64,000 nucleotides of DNA from Desulfobaculum sp044987625 (lineage in GTDB: Bacteria; Desulfobacterota; Desulfovibrionia; Desulfovibrionales; Desulfovibrionaceae): assembly GCF_044987625.1 (NCBI RefSeq), contig NZ_JBJDSB010000002.1, positions 930,001 through 994,000 on the forward strand, in the 5' to 3' direction. The number at the start of each line of letters is the position of its first letter. Positions within the stretch are counted from its first letter, which is position 1. The position numbers and the translations under genes are program-made. Positions 10,038 to 17,551 of this stretch are shown piece after piece. The notes under the pieces were generated by a model. It worked only from the letters and a program-made list of their open reading frames with translations, made no database searches and was not told where the DNA came from.

Positions 10038-11107
10038 CCAGACACAGCCATACCATCCTTGTGCTGGATGATGAACCGCACAACGTTTTGCTGCTTCGGG
10101 AGCTGCTGCGAAAGCAGGGCCATAAGGTGGTCGGCACAAGTTCGCCCATTGAGGCGCTCCAGATTGTGGACCGCACCTTCGACCTTGTGCTGTCCGACGT
10201 TATGATGCCGGAAATGAACGGATTTCAGTTTGTGGAGCAGCTACGCAGCAATCCGGAGACTGAGGACATTCCCGTCATTATCGTAACCACGCTGTCCGAC
10301 AAGCCGGACCGGCTGCGCGCCGTGCAGTCTGGCGCCAATGACTTCATCACCAAGCCTGTGGACGCCTTTGAACTGGAGGTCCGCACGGCCTCCATGCTGC
10401 GCCAGAAGCGCCAGCAGGACGAGATCAAGCTCTTTCAGCAGGATCTTGCGGGCATGGTGGAGGAGCGCACTTCCGACTTGCAACGCACGCTGAACCAACT
10501 GCATACGTCGCACATCGAGAGCATCCTGCATCTTGCCGCCGCCGCGGAGTACAAGGACGAGGACACCAGTACCCACATCAAGCGCATGAGCCGCTATTCC
10601 GCGCTTATCGCCAAGAGTTTGGGGCAGGATGACCATTATGTGGACCTTATCCTCAGGGCCAGTCCCATGCACGACGTTGGCAAAATCGGCATTCCGGACG
10701 ACATTCTGCTCAAGCCCGGTCCGCTGACGGCGCAGGAGTGGGAAACCATGAAGACGCACACCACCATCGGCGGCAAGATTCTTGGCGCGGGCAGTTCAGA
10801 GTATATGCTTATCGGCACCAGCATTGCCCTGACCCACCATGAAAAGTGGAACGGCACCGGCTATCCGGCGGGATTGTCCGGGGAGAATATCCCCCTGTGC
10901 GGGCTTATCTGCGCGGTGGCAGATGTGTTTGATGCGCTGACCAGCAAGCGTCCCTACAAGGATGCCTTCCCCGAGGACAAAGCCTTGAGCATTCTACGCG
11001 AGGGCAGGGGGGTGCACTTTTCACCGCGGGTGCTGGATGCCTTCCTTGATAACTTGGATGCGGTCCGAGATATCCGTGCCAAGTACTGCGACGACCACGC
11101 CAATTAA
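10034..11107 (+). CDS. HD-GYP domain response regulator (RpfG-like), predicted c-di-GMP phosphodiesterase
   Basis: 357 aa. The receiver domain (about 5-125) has acceptor Asp in LVLSDVMMPEMNG and the conserved K in FITKPVDA. The HD-GYP domain (about 165-350) has HDVGKIGIPD, the HHEKWNGTGYPAGL signature and DVFDALTS, so the metal-binding and GYP residues are intact. It probably hydrolyses c-di-GMP when phosphorylated. The start overlaps the stop of the upstream kinase by 4 bp, which makes that kinase its likely input. Confidence 0.95.
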   Translation: MTRHSHTILVLDDEPHNVLLLRELLRKQGHKVVGTSSPIEALQIVDRTFDLVLSDVMMPEMNGFQFVEQLRSNPETEDIPVIIVTTLSDKPDRLRAVQSGANDFITKPVDAFELEVRTASMLRQKRQQDEIKLFQQDLAGMVEERTSDLQRTLNQLHTSHIESILHLAAAAEYKDEDTSTHIKRMSRYSALIAKSLGQDDHYVDLILRASPMHDVGKIGIPDDILLKPGPLTAQEWETMKTHTTIGGKILGAGSSEYMLIGTSIALTHHEKWNGTGYPAGLSGENIPLCGLICAVADVFDALTSKRPYKDAFPEDKALSILREGRGVHFSPRVLDAFLDNLDAVRDIRAKYCDDHAN

Positions 11108-11110
11108 GAC

Positions 11111-11142
11111 AAAAAGGCCCCTCCGTGTGCAGCGGAGGGGCC
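11111..11142 (-). terminator. Rho-independent terminator for the minus-strand operon
   Basis: Stem GGCCCCTCCG (11116-11125) pairs with CGGAGGGGCC (11133-11142) across a 7-nt loop. Read on the minus strand it is followed by TTTTT, so it serves the D-aminoacylase gene. It may also stop the convergent regulator gene. Confidence 0.85.
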
Positions 11143-11176
11143 CAGAGGGGTTGTGACGCAATAAAAGAGTCACAAA

Positions 11177-12766
11177 CTATAAACGAATCACCGTGCCGGG
11201 GGCGGCGTCGGTGTTTTCGCCATTTTGGACCACGGCCTCGCCATTGACGAAGACATGCGGGATGCCTTCAGGGTACTGGCAGGGGTCCGTAAAGGTGCCC
11301 TTGTCCTCGACGGTTTCGGGGTCGAAGATGACAAGGTCGGCAAAGTTGCCGGGGCGCAGGACGCCGCGCTCGGGAATGCTGAAGACGGACGCCGGGCGGC
11401 CGGTCATCTTGGTGACGGCTTCCTCAAGGCCAAGGCTGCCGCGCTGGCGCACGTAGCGGCCAAGGACGCGCGGGAAGGAGCCATACACACGCGGATGCGG
11501 CTTGCCGCCAAGCAGGCCGTCCGTGCAGACGTTCATTTCCGGGCGGCGCATAAAGCCTTCCACATGCTCTTCCAAACCGTAGAAGTCCACCATGCCCACG
11601 GCGTTATCTTCCTGCAGCAGCAGGTCAAAGGTGGCCTGATACGGGTCCATGCCACGCAGCTCGCCAATTTCCGTCAGGTTCTTGCCAATGCAGTCGGCGT
11701 TGGCCTCGGTCTTTACGTCCGTGACGTAGATGCCGTCCAGCCCGGCAAACTGCACAAAGTTGTCCCAGCCGTCGATGCCGTTTTCAATGTCCTGAATCAT
11801 GCGCTGGCGGGCTTCGGCGTCCGCAAGGCGCTGGAGCAGGTTGTCCGTGCCGCCGTCATGCGCCCACGGGGGCAGAATGACGCCCAGCATGGTGGAACCG
11901 GCCACGTAGGGGTACTGGTCAAAGGACACGCGGATGCCCTCGGCCTTGCACTTGTCCAGCAGTTGCAGGACCTTTTCGTACTTGTCGGCGTTGTTCTTGC
12001 CGCAGACCTTAAAGTGCGAGAAGTGCACCTTGACGCCGGACTCGCGGCCCATGGTGATGACTTCTTCCATGGACTCCAGAATGGTGTCGGCCTCGCTGCG
12101 CTGGTGGATGACGAGGGGGCGGTCAAACTCCGCGGCGGCCTTGCACAGGGCGACCATTTCGCGCGTGTCGCTGTAGGCGCAGGGCATGTAGATGAGGCCG
12201 GTGGACAGGCCCATGCCGCCCGCTTCAAGCTCGCGGCGCAGGATGTCCTGCATGCGCAGCAGGTCATCGTCCGTTGCTTTGACGTTGCCAAGGCCAAGGG
12301 CCTCCATGCGCACGTTGCCGTGGGGGATGAGGTAGCCCTCGTTGGGGGCGCTGCCGTTGGCTTCCAGCAGCTTCAGGTAGCCGTCCGTCGTCTCGTAGGA
12401 CCAATCCAGCTCCTCCACATCGCCGTCCAGACCGGCAAGGTTCTTGCGCCACGGGCTTTCGTACTTGGTGGGCATGGGCGCGGCGGAGATGCCGTCCTGT
12501 CCCAGAATCTCGGTGGTGACGCCCTGGCGGGTCTTGGCCGGGACGTGCTTCTGGCGGAAGATGAGCAGGTCGGAGTGGCTGTGGGTGTCGATGAAGCCGG
12601 GGCAGAGGACCTTGCCCTGCGCGTCCAGCTTTTCGTCAAAGTCGCCTTCCACGCTCTGGCCGCGCACCACGTCGATGATGCGTTCGCCCTCGGTGATGAC
12701 GCAGCCGTCAAAGCGCTGCTGGCCGGTGCCGTCGATGATTGTGGCGTTGTGGATGAGTCGTTTCAT
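11177..12766 (-). CDS. N-acyl-D-amino-acid deacylase (D-aminoacylase, amidohydrolase superfamily)
   Basis: 529 aa. The metal-binding motif DTHSHSD follows CPGFI, and the C-terminal small beta domain has ADLVIFDPETV and HVFVNG, typical of D-aminoacylases. The enzyme removes the acyl group from N-acyl-D-amino acids in the cytoplasm. Start ATG at 12766 with AGGAG 7 nt upstream; a longer frame to 12823 lacks a Shine-Dalgarno. It is the last gene of the ridA-dpaL-ygeY-symporter block and is separated from the symporter by two strong hairpins, so its expression may be tuned separately. In this context its substrate could be an N-acylated diaminopropionate or a related compound (inference). Confidence 0.85.
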   Translation of the reverse strand: MKRLIHNATIIDGTGQQRFDGCVITEGERIIDVVRGQSVEGDFDEKLDAQGKVLCPGFIDTHSHSDLLIFRQKHVPAKTRQGVTTEILGQDGISAAPMPTKYESPWRKNLAGLDGDVEELDWSYETTDGYLKLLEANGSAPNEGYLIPHGNVRMEALGLGNVKATDDDLLRMQDILRRELEAGGMGLSTGLIYMPCAYSDTREMVALCKAAAEFDRPLVIHQRSEADTILESMEEVITMGRESGVKVHFSHFKVCGKNNADKYEKVLQLLDKCKAEGIRVSFDQYPYVAGSTMLGVILPPWAHDGGTDNLLQRLADAEARQRMIQDIENGIDGWDNFVQFAGLDGIYVTDVKTEANADCIGKNLTEIGELRGMDPYQATFDLLLQEDNAVGMVDFYGLEEHVEGFMRRPEMNVCTDGLLGGKPHPRVYGSFPRVLGRYVRQRGSLGLEEAVTKMTGRPASVFSIPERGVLRPGNFADLVIFDPETVEDKGTFTDPCQYPEGIPHVFVNGEAVVQNGENTDAAPGTVIRL

Positions 12767-12855
12767 GGTCGGTCTCCTTGGGCGGGTGGTCCCGCTTTCT
12801 GGTCCTTTGCGGCGCGTGGACATGCGCGGCCTGCAAGGGGAGGTGGTAAAATATG

Positions 12856-12919
12856 TCCGGCGGCTGCTTCCTGCCGCCGGAGGGTGCCGCCCCGGCGCGC
12901 TCTGGTGCGCCGGGGCGGC
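12856..12919 (-). promoter_or_regulatory. Tandem strong hairpins between symporter and D-aminoacylase genes
   Basis: Two perfect inverted repeats: TCCGGCGGC / GCCGCCGGA (12856-12864, 12873-12881) and GCCGCCCCGGCGC / GCGCCGGGGCGGC (12886-12898, 12907-12919), each with an 8-nt loop. On the minus strand they follow the symporter stop, with only a short TTTT after the second. They could be a leaky attenuator or an mRNA-stabilising element. The 12767-12997 gap holds no gene. Confidence 0.6.
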
Positions 12920-12997
12920 TGGCTGGGCCGGATGTCTGCCCCCGCTGTCTGGCCCTGATAGAGGGCTGATGCAGAGGAGACATTCCGGCGGGGTGGA

Positions 12998-14425
12998 CTA
13001 TTCTCCGGCTGCGGCGGCTTCTTCATGCTCCTTGGTGATGGCCAGCGGGGCGGGCTTGCGGCCCATGGCGATCTCTATCTTGGAGATGAGGAAGAACGAC
13101 AGCGTACTGACAACGGAGCCGAAAACGATGGCCATGATGCCGTACGGTTCACCGGCCTGCTGCCACGCGATGGCGGCAACGGAGCCGAGGATGATGGAGT
13201 ACAGGCCGCCGTTGACGGTGGCGTTGTTGTACATCAGGCCGAACACAAAGGCCGCGAACGGACCGGCCGCACGCATGGTAAAGGCCAGAATGAGCAGCGA
13301 GATGATGGAGTAGTTGCCAAGGGCGATGATGACGGAGCAGGTGCCGACGAACAGGATGGCGCCCTTGCTCCAGGTCATAAGGTCCTTATCCGTTGCATTG
13401 GGACGGATGTAACGCTGGAACACGTCCTTGGTGAACAGGGTGGACACGGCCAGCATGTTGCCCGAGGCGCTGGACATGGTGGCGGCGACCACGGAGGCCA
13501 GCACCACACCCGCGATGATGGTGGGCGCGAAGTGCTGCGCGGCCGTGGGCAGGGCGCTGTTGGGGTCGATGTCGGGGAAGTGGGACAGGGCCACAAGGCC
13601 GATGACCGCCGGGATAAAGCCATACAGCGCCATCAGGCAGGAGCACATGAAGGAGCCCATCTTGGCGACCTTGGCATTGCGTGCGGCAAAGTAGCGCTGC
13701 ACGGCTTCCTGACCGGTGGAGAAGGTCATGAAGTACATCAGGATAAGGCCGAGGATGGTCTTCCAGCCAACGTTGGTTAAGCTCATCTGGTGTGCTGGCA
13801 GAGTGGACACCAGATGGTCCCAACCGCCTGCATTGTGCAGGATGATGGGCATTGCGATGGCCATGCCGATGGTGATCACGAGAATGTGCACGATGTCCGT
13901 GAACGCAACCGACATAAGCCCGCCCATCAGGGTGTAGGCGGTGACGACGCAGCCTGCAAGGATGATGACCTTTTGCAGTTCAATGCCCGTCACAACGTGG
14001 ATGATGGTGGAGGTGGCGATGACCTGCGCCGCAGTGGCGAAGAACAACGCGGAGATGGACAAAAAGGTCGTCATAATGTGCGAGGTCCGGCCGTAGCGGC
14101 GGCCGAGGATTTCCGGCACCGTCGTCGCCATGGATTTGCGCAGGTACGGCGCAACAAAGGAGACGAGGAAAATGCCGATACCCGCGCTGACAACGTACCA
14201 GCCGGCGGAGAACCCCCACTCGCCATAGGCCTTGGCCGCGACACCCAGGGTACTGCCGCCGCCGATTTCGGCGGCGGCGAGAGTCCCTGCCATCATGGCC
14301 GGGCCAAGCTGGCGACCGGCGAGGAGAAAGTCCTCGGATTCACGAATCTTGCGCTTGGCAACCCACAGGCCGATACCGATCATGCACGCCATGTAGGCGA
14401 GGATGACATAGAAAGTGCTGGTCAT
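12998..14425 (-). CDS. Sodium:solute symporter family transporter
   Basis: 475 aa, strongly hydrophobic, with about 13 predicted membrane helices as usual for the SSS family. The N-terminal helix leads into GRQLGPAMMAGTLAAAEIGGGSTLG, the typical SSS helix 1-2 region. The C-terminus is short and charged. Start ATG with GGGAG upstream, 15 bp after the ygeY-like gene. By context it imports the substrate of the operon, probably a diaminopropionate-type amino acid or N-acyl derivative (inference). Confidence 0.9.
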   Translation of the reverse strand: MTSTFYVILAYMACMIGIGLWVAKRKIRESEDFLLAGRQLGPAMMAGTLAAAEIGGGSTLGVAAKAYGEWGFSAGWYVVSAGIGIFLVSFVAPYLRKSMATTVPEILGRRYGRTSHIMTTFLSISALFFATAAQVIATSTIIHVVTGIELQKVIILAGCVVTAYTLMGGLMSVAFTDIVHILVITIGMAIAMPIILHNAGGWDHLVSTLPAHQMSLTNVGWKTILGLILMYFMTFSTGQEAVQRYFAARNAKVAKMGSFMCSCLMALYGFIPAVIGLVALSHFPDIDPNSALPTAAQHFAPTIIAGVVLASVVAATMSSASGNMLAVSTLFTKDVFQRYIRPNATDKDLMTWSKGAILFVGTCSVIIALGNYSIISLLILAFTMRAAGPFAAFVFGLMYNNATVNGGLYSIILGSVAAIAWQQAGEPYGIMAIVFGSVVSTLSFFLISKIEIAMGRKPAPLAITKEHEEAAAAGE

Positions 14426-14440
14426 GGCAGGAACTCCCTC

Positions 14441-15625
14441 TTAGGTGTGCAGCAGTGCGCGGCTGATGGCCATGTAGCCTTCAACGGCCTTGTGCAGTTG
14501 ATCAAGCTCAATGTACTCGTCGTCGGTGTGGGCCAGCGTCTCAAGGGACGGACCGTAGCCGAAGGTCTTGATGCCCGCTTCACCGGCATAGTGACTGCCG
14601 TTGGTGCAGAAGGCGTAGTGGTCGATCTTCGGGCTTTGGCCGATGCCGCGCAGCGCCTCAAGGGTGCTCTGCACAAAGGCTTCGTCCTCGCTGTATTCCC
14701 ATGCGGGGAAGAACCGCTCCGCGCTGATGGTCTCGCCGGTGTGGCACGGGGCCTCATCAATGGCGAGGCTTGCCGTGGCTTTGAAGTCCGGGTCTTCGGC
14801 CTTCAGGGCGTTGATGGCGTTTTGGATGGGCTCAAGGATGCTCTCCTTGGTCTCGCCCACCAGCGTACGGCGGTCGTAGGTGACGCGGCAGCCGGAGGGC
14901 ACCACGGATGCACCGGGATAGGGGGACGACTTGATGTCCGTCAGGGCGTTGGTGCCCTTGCCGAGCATGGGATGCTCCGGCGGAGTCAGGGCTTCTACGC
15001 GGCGCACCAGCTCCATCATCTTGTGGACGGCGTTGATGCCTTCGTCCGGAGAGGCGGAGTGCGCGGGCTTGCCCTCGGTCTCCAGCACGATTTCGGCGCG
15101 GCCACGCTGGGCAATCTTGACGTTTAGCTGCGAGGCTTCGCCAATGACAACGTAGTCCGGCTGCACGTTCTTGCTGATTTCGCGGCCGGCCACACCCTCA
15201 AAGCACTCCTCGTGCACCACTCCTGCGACGTAGATTTCGCCAGCAAAGTTGCGGTTCTCGGGCTTGGCCATTTCGGCGGCGGCAACGGCCATGGCGGCGA
15301 CAGCGCCCTTCATGTCCGAGGTGCCACGGCCGTACATGCGGCCGTCCTCAATCTCCGCGCCAAAGGGCTTTTTGGTCCAGCGGCGCTCGTCCACGGGCAC
15401 GGTGTCTATGTGGCCGTCAAAGAGGATTTTGGGACCGGGGGCGTTGCCCTTAACGCAGCCGATGATGCTGCCGTAGCGGTCGATGGTGACTTCGTCGAAG
15501 CCCGACTCCTTCATGAAGGTTTCAAGGACGGAGACGACGCCGGCTTCCTCGCCGGAGACGCTGGGCTGCTGGATAATATCGGCGCACAGGGCGACGACGG
15601 CGTTTTTTGCTTCCTCGTGTATCAC
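14441..15625 (-). CDS. M20 family metallohydrolase, YgeY-like
   Basis: 394 aa. The M20 peptidase/deacylase fold shows FDGHIDTVP, the metal-bridging aspartate region GRGTSDMKG, the catalytic Glu pair in HEECFEG, and a C-terminal His region (LAHTDDEYI). Overall it most resembles YgeY, which sits beside the diaminopropionate ammonia-lyase gene in E. coli. Zn enzymes of this family cleave an amide bond. The exact substrate is unknown; next to dpaL an acyl-diaminopropionate or dipeptide is plausible. It lies 12 bp after dpaL. Confidence 0.85.
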   Translation of the reverse strand: MIHEEAKNAVVALCADIIQQPSVSGEEAGVVSVLETFMKESGFDEVTIDRYGSIIGCVKGNAPGPKILFDGHIDTVPVDERRWTKKPFGAEIEDGRMYGRGTSDMKGAVAAMAVAAAEMAKPENRNFAGEIYVAGVVHEECFEGVAGREISKNVQPDYVVIGEASQLNVKIAQRGRAEIVLETEGKPAHSASPDEGINAVHKMMELVRRVEALTPPEHPMLGKGTNALTDIKSSPYPGASVVPSGCRVTYDRRTLVGETKESILEPIQNAINALKAEDPDFKATASLAIDEAPCHTGETISAERFFPAWEYSEDEAFVQSTLEALRGIGQSPKIDHYAFCTNGSHYAGEAGIKTFGYGPSLETLAHTDDEYIELDQLHKAVEGYMAISRALLHT

Positions 15626-15637
15626 GTGCCTCTCTCC

Positions 15638-16858
15638 TTATTCGTCCACTTCGGGGTAGGCGCCGTACCAGGTGATGCGGCGGTACATTTCGGGGTCGGT
15701 GTCGCCTTCCGTGCTGATGACCAGAACGCGGGAAGATTCGTCCAGTTCCAGGTTTTCACGGATGGCGGCAAGCTCGGGGCGGTGCATGATGCACTCCACG
15801 ATGCCGGTGGTCACTGCGCCGGACTCGCCGGAGATGACCTTGGGGTCGCTCCCCTTGGGCGCGGCCAGCATGCGCATGCCGTTGGCGGCAACCCAGTCCG
15901 GGCAGGAGATGTAGCCGTCGCTGTAGTCGCGGAGGATGCCCCAGCCCACGGTGTTTGGCTCGCCGCAGGCAAGACCGGCCATGACGGTGGCCATGTCGCC
16001 CGTGACAAAGTGCGGGTCGCCGTCTGCGGCCTGCGCAGAGCGGAAGATGCAGTCCGCAAGCTCCGGCTCAACGATGACGGTCTTCGGCCTGTCGTCGCCG
16101 TAGCGCGCGGCCAGAAGGCCCTGCACGCCGCCGGCAAAGGAACCGACGCCAGCCTGCAGGAAAACATGGGTGGGACGCGCGCCTTCCTGCTCCTCAAACT
16201 GCTCCAGCGCCTCAAAGGCGAGGGTGGTGTAGCCCTGCATGATCCAGCCGGGAATCTTCTCGTAGCCGTCCCATGCGGTGTCCTGCACCATGACCCAGCC
16301 CTTTTCCTGCGAGTTCTGCCAGGCAAGGCGCACGGCGTCGTCGTAGTTCATGTCCGTGATGCTGGCGTCTGCGCCTTCTGCGCGGATGTTGTCCAGACGC
16401 GCCTTGGCCGAGCCTTTGGGCATGTAGATGACGGACTTTTGCCCCAGCTTGTTGGCGGCCCAAGCGACGCCGCGGCCGTGGTTGCCGTCCGTGGCTGAGA
16501 CGAAAGTGATTTCGCCTACAGCCTCGCGCACTTCGGCGGAGCAGAGCTTTTCCATGCTCATCTCGGAGATGGGCGTGTCCAGCACTTCGCAGATGTGGTT
16601 GGCAATGGCGAACCCGCAGCCCAGCACCTTGAAGGCATTGAGGCCAAAGCGCTTGGACTCGTCCTTCACGTGGAAGCTGGCCACGCCAAGGTCGGCGGCG
16701 AGGGCGGGCAGGCCCACCAGCGGGGTGGGGGCGTAGCCGTCAATGGTGCTGAAAAAGTCGCGCGCCACTTTGGCATGCTTGACGGACAGAAAATCGACAT
16801 CGACCTTCTGTGTGGCCGCACGGGCCGTTTTGTTGGCAATGAAACGTGTTGTGCTCAT
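15638..16858 (-). CDS. dpaL: 2,3-diaminopropionate ammonia-lyase
   Basis: 406-aa PLP enzyme of fold type II. The internal-aldimine lysine lies in FGLNAFKVLG, and TDGNHGRGVAW is the phosphate/substrate loop typical of DpaL (YgeX). It converts 2,3-diaminopropionate to pyruvate and two ammonia, by way of 2-aminoacrylate. I chose ATG 16858 because AGGA stands just upstream and the protein then begins like family members; the 39-residue extension to 16975 overlaps ridA and looks spurious. It lies 13 bp after ridA, whose product handles the reactive aminoacrylate. Confidence 0.93.
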   Translation of the reverse strand: MSTTRFIANKTARAATQKVDVDFLSVKHAKVARDFFSTIDGYAPTPLVGLPALAADLGVASFHVKDESKRFGLNAFKVLGCGFAIANHICEVLDTPISEMSMEKLCSAEVREAVGEITFVSATDGNHGRGVAWAANKLGQKSVIYMPKGSAKARLDNIRAEGADASITDMNYDDAVRLAWQNSQEKGWVMVQDTAWDGYEKIPGWIMQGYTTLAFEALEQFEEQEGARPTHVFLQAGVGSFAGGVQGLLAARYGDDRPKTVIVEPELADCIFRSAQAADGDPHFVTGDMATVMAGLACGEPNTVGWGILRDYSDGYISCPDWVAANGMRMLAAPKGSDPKVISGESGAVTTGIVECIMHRPELAAIRENLELDESSRVLVISTEGDTDPEMYRRITWYGAYPEVDE

Positions 16859-16871
16859 GTGTCCTGAATCC

Positions 16872-17246
16872 TTAAAGGTCCGCGATGACTTCAATCTCGA
16901 CCAGTGCGCCCTTGGGCAGCGCGGCAACCTGAACGCAACTGCGTGCGGGATAGCCGCCGGTGAAGTATTCGGCATAGATGTCGTTCATGGTGCCGAAGTC
17001 CTTCAGGTCCTGCAGAAAAACGCCCACCCGGCAGACGTTGTCACAGGTGGCGCCAGCCTCGTTCAGGATGGCCTTGACGTTTTCAAGGCTCTGCCGTGTC
17101 TGGGCCTCGATGCCCTCGACCAATTCGCCCGTGGCGGGGTCGACCGGAAGCTGGCCGGAGACGTAGAGGGTGCCGTCCTTGATGACGGCTTGGGAGTAAG
17201 GTCCGATGGCGGCGGGGGCCGCATCGGTATTGAGTACGGTTTTCAT
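16872..17246 (-). CDS. ridA: RidA family enamine/imine deaminase
   Basis: 124 aa, full length for the family. It has GPYSQAV near the N-terminus, the substrate-binding Arg in PARSCVQV, and the C-terminal Glu in VEIEVIA. RidA hydrolyses 2-aminoacrylate-type enamines and imines to keto acids and ammonia. As first gene of the operon, directly before dpaL, it fits the role of clearing the aminoacrylate intermediate. Start ATG with AAGGAGG upstream, about 30 nt after the predicted sigma-54 transcription start. Confidence 0.95.
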   Translation of the reverse strand: MKTVLNTDAAPAAIGPYSQAVIKDGTLYVSGQLPVDPATGELVEGIEAQTRQSLENVKAILNEAGATCDNVCRVGVFLQDLKDFGTMNDIYAEYFTGGYPARSCVQVAALPKGALVEIEVIADL

Positions 17247-17287
17247 TGTACCTCCTTGGATTTCAACGTGATGTGAAACTCTCTAAG

Positions 17288-17302
17288 GCAAGGAGGGTGC
17301 CA
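17288..17302 (-). promoter_or_regulatory. Sigma-54 (-24/-12) promoter of the ridA-dpaL operon
   Basis: On the minus strand: TGGCAC (17302-17297), 5-bp spacer, TTGC (17291-17288). This is an exact RpoN consensus with correct GG/GC spacing. The predicted start is near 17276, giving a leader of about 30 nt that contains the ridA ribosome-binding site. Confidence 0.85.
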
Positions 17303-17408
17303 ACATGGAGCGATTTCTAAAAAGTGTATGTATTCCAGAGCGTTGCTGGATTATGCCGCATCTGAAGGCCCTACGTTGCTGCGGTTTTGCTTCTCAAACT
17401 GAAAAATA

Positions 17409-17425
17409 ATTCTCGTATCGAGAAT
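17409..17425. promoter_or_regulatory. Palindrome, candidate enhancer for the divergent sigma-54 activator
   Basis: ATTCTCG-TAT-CGAGAAT, perfect 7-bp arms. It lies about 110 bp upstream of the -24 element of the ridA promoter and about 130 bp upstream of the activator's own ATG, a normal distance for an enhancer. It could serve both activation and autoregulation (inference). Confidence 0.6.
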
Positions 17426-17551
17426 AAACTTTTGCTATAGCCAAAATGCCTTGTTTGACAGGGCTTTTCATCCACTACCCCGAGGCGGAAGCCTCCATCC
17501 AGCAAAAAATGTCGTGAAAGCTATTTTCATTTTGAGAAGCGGAGCCAGAGC

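Larger units (their letters stand above)
17247..17551. other. Divergent regulatory region between ridA operon and its activator
   Basis: 305 bp between divergent genes. It holds the minus-strand sigma-54 promoter at 17288-17302, a TCCAG-N7-CTGGA inverted repeat at 17334-17350, and a perfect 17-bp palindrome at 17409-17425. No gene is visible. Confidence 0.7.

Noticed and set aside
11225..12958. 577-codon plus-strand frame opposite the D-aminoacylase
   Set aside because: Antisense shadow of a GC-rich gene; the minus-strand protein has clear family motifs.
13790..15127. 445-codon plus-strand frame opposite symporter and YgeY genes
   Set aside because: Antisense shadow crossing two well-supported genes.
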